DNA from: an uncultured Spirochaetales bacterium
Lineage (GTDB): Bacteria; Spirochaetota; Spirochaetia; Sphaerochaetales; Sphaerochaetaceae
NCBI GenBank assembly: GCA_937902565.1
Contig: CALFMX010000156.1
Coordinates: 1-5,395, forward strand
Direction of reading: 5' to 3'
DNA: 5,395 nt
Shown: positions 5,353 through 5,395 of the stretch, in pieces
How the letters are laid out: the number at the start of each line of letters is the position of its first letter
Position numbering within the stretch: the stretch's first letter is position 1
Translations under genes and position numbers: made by a program
Notes under the pieces: generated by a model
Databases searched by the model: none
Seen by the model: only the letters and a program-made list of their open reading frames with translations
Told to the model about the DNA's origin: nothing

Positions 5353-5371
5353 CATTTTCCTGGACTCAACA
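5353..5371. repeat. Right terminal inverted repeat (istA side)
   Basis: On the minus strand it reads TGTTGAGTCCAGGAAAATG. It aligns with the left end TGTTTGGTCAAGCTAAAATG with one single-base gap and four mismatches. The terminal CA on the plus strand (5370-5371) fits the TG...CA ends of the family. Confidence 0.65.
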
Positions 5372-5382
5372 AGGAGAAGGGA

Positions 5383-5395
5383 ATGTATTCATACG
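5383..5395 (+). CDS. Possible gene start in the right flank (runs off the right edge)
   Basis: AAGGAG at 5371-5376 is followed after six bases by ATG at 5383, reading Met-Tyr-Ser-Tyr before the window ends. The Shine-Dalgarno match and spacing are ideal, and its first A is the last base of the insertion sequence. Only four codons are visible, so nothing can be said about the product. The arrangement could be a coincidence inside another gene. Confidence 0.3.

Larger units (their letters stand above)
2848..5371 (-). mobile_element. IS21-family insertion sequence, apparently complete (about 2.5 kb)
   Basis: The element contains istA and istB in the usual order, both intact. It is bounded by related ends: TGTTTGGTCAAGCTAAAATG at 2848-2867 and, on the other strand, TGTTGAGTCCAGGAAAATG from 5371 to 5353. 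Both begin TGTT and share GTC, AG and AAAATG. Further in, 2872-2903 and the reverse complement of 5309-5341 are a second matching pair. The length (2524 bp) is near the upper part of the usual IS21-family range. The flanks show no duplicated target (left ...CCGAGTG, right AGGAGAAG...), although the family normally makes duplications of 4-8 bp. Base composition is more balanced than in the surrounding host genes. Boundaries are inferred from the repeats and are probably right to within a few bases. Confidence 0.85.

Noticed and set aside
1..5395. Search for CRISPR arrays, tRNA/rRNA genes, riboswitches, retron or toxin-antitoxin signatures
   Set aside because: I saw no regularly spaced direct repeats, no tRNA-like cloverleaf and no conserved RNA or defence-gene motifs. 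All intergenic gaps are under 200 bases.

Overview
The window comes from a bacterial chromosome. It carries chromosomal housekeeping and stress genes into which an apparently intact IS21-family insertion sequence has landed. I cannot name the organism securely. The small catalase, the DUF72 protein and the fragment resembling a Y-family polymerase would fit an aerotolerant anaerobe, for example a Sphaerochaeta-like spirochaete or a desulfuromonad, but this is a low-confidence guess from protein wording alone. Host genes (about 300-2850) are visibly GC-rich, with G/C favoured at third positions. The insertion sequence (2848-5371) is more balanced in composition, as expected for an acquired element.

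Layout, left to right. (1) Positions 1-107, minus strand: N-terminus of a HAD-superfamily phosphatase that runs off the left edge, with its own candidate promoter and a strong ribosome binding site. (2) 108-299: intergenic, holding a hairpin terminator just behind the catalase gene. (3) 300-1808, minus strand: complete haem catalase of 502 residues with all key active-site residues. (4) 1809-1959: a divergent, AT-rich regulatory region with a catalase promoter, a PerR-box-like palindrome, a second inverted repeat over the catalase -10, and a 13-bp perfect palindrome over the start codon of the next gene. (5) 1960-2745, plus strand: complete DUF72 TIM-barrel protein. (6) 2738-2863, plus strand: start of a Y-family DNA polymerase-like gene that overlaps the DUF72 gene and is cut after about 36 codons. 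(7) 2848-5371: IS21-family element with istA (DDE transposase) and istB (AAA+ helper) on the minus strand, overlapping by four bases, bounded by related TGTT...AACA ends and subterminal repeats. (8) 5372-5395: right flank, which shows a Shine-Dalgarno sequence and an ATG on the plus strand.

How it fits together. Catalase removes hydrogen peroxide and may be controlled by a Fur/PerR-type repressor. The DUF72 and polymerase genes look like a translationally coupled pair that the insertion has broken. The two flanks of the element share no target-site duplication, and the right flank looks like the beginning of another gene. The element may therefore mark a deletion or rearrangement rather than a simple insertion. 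I see no convincing new biological system; the points most worth a second look are the regulatory palindromes, the DUF72-polymerase pairing and the unmatched element flanks.
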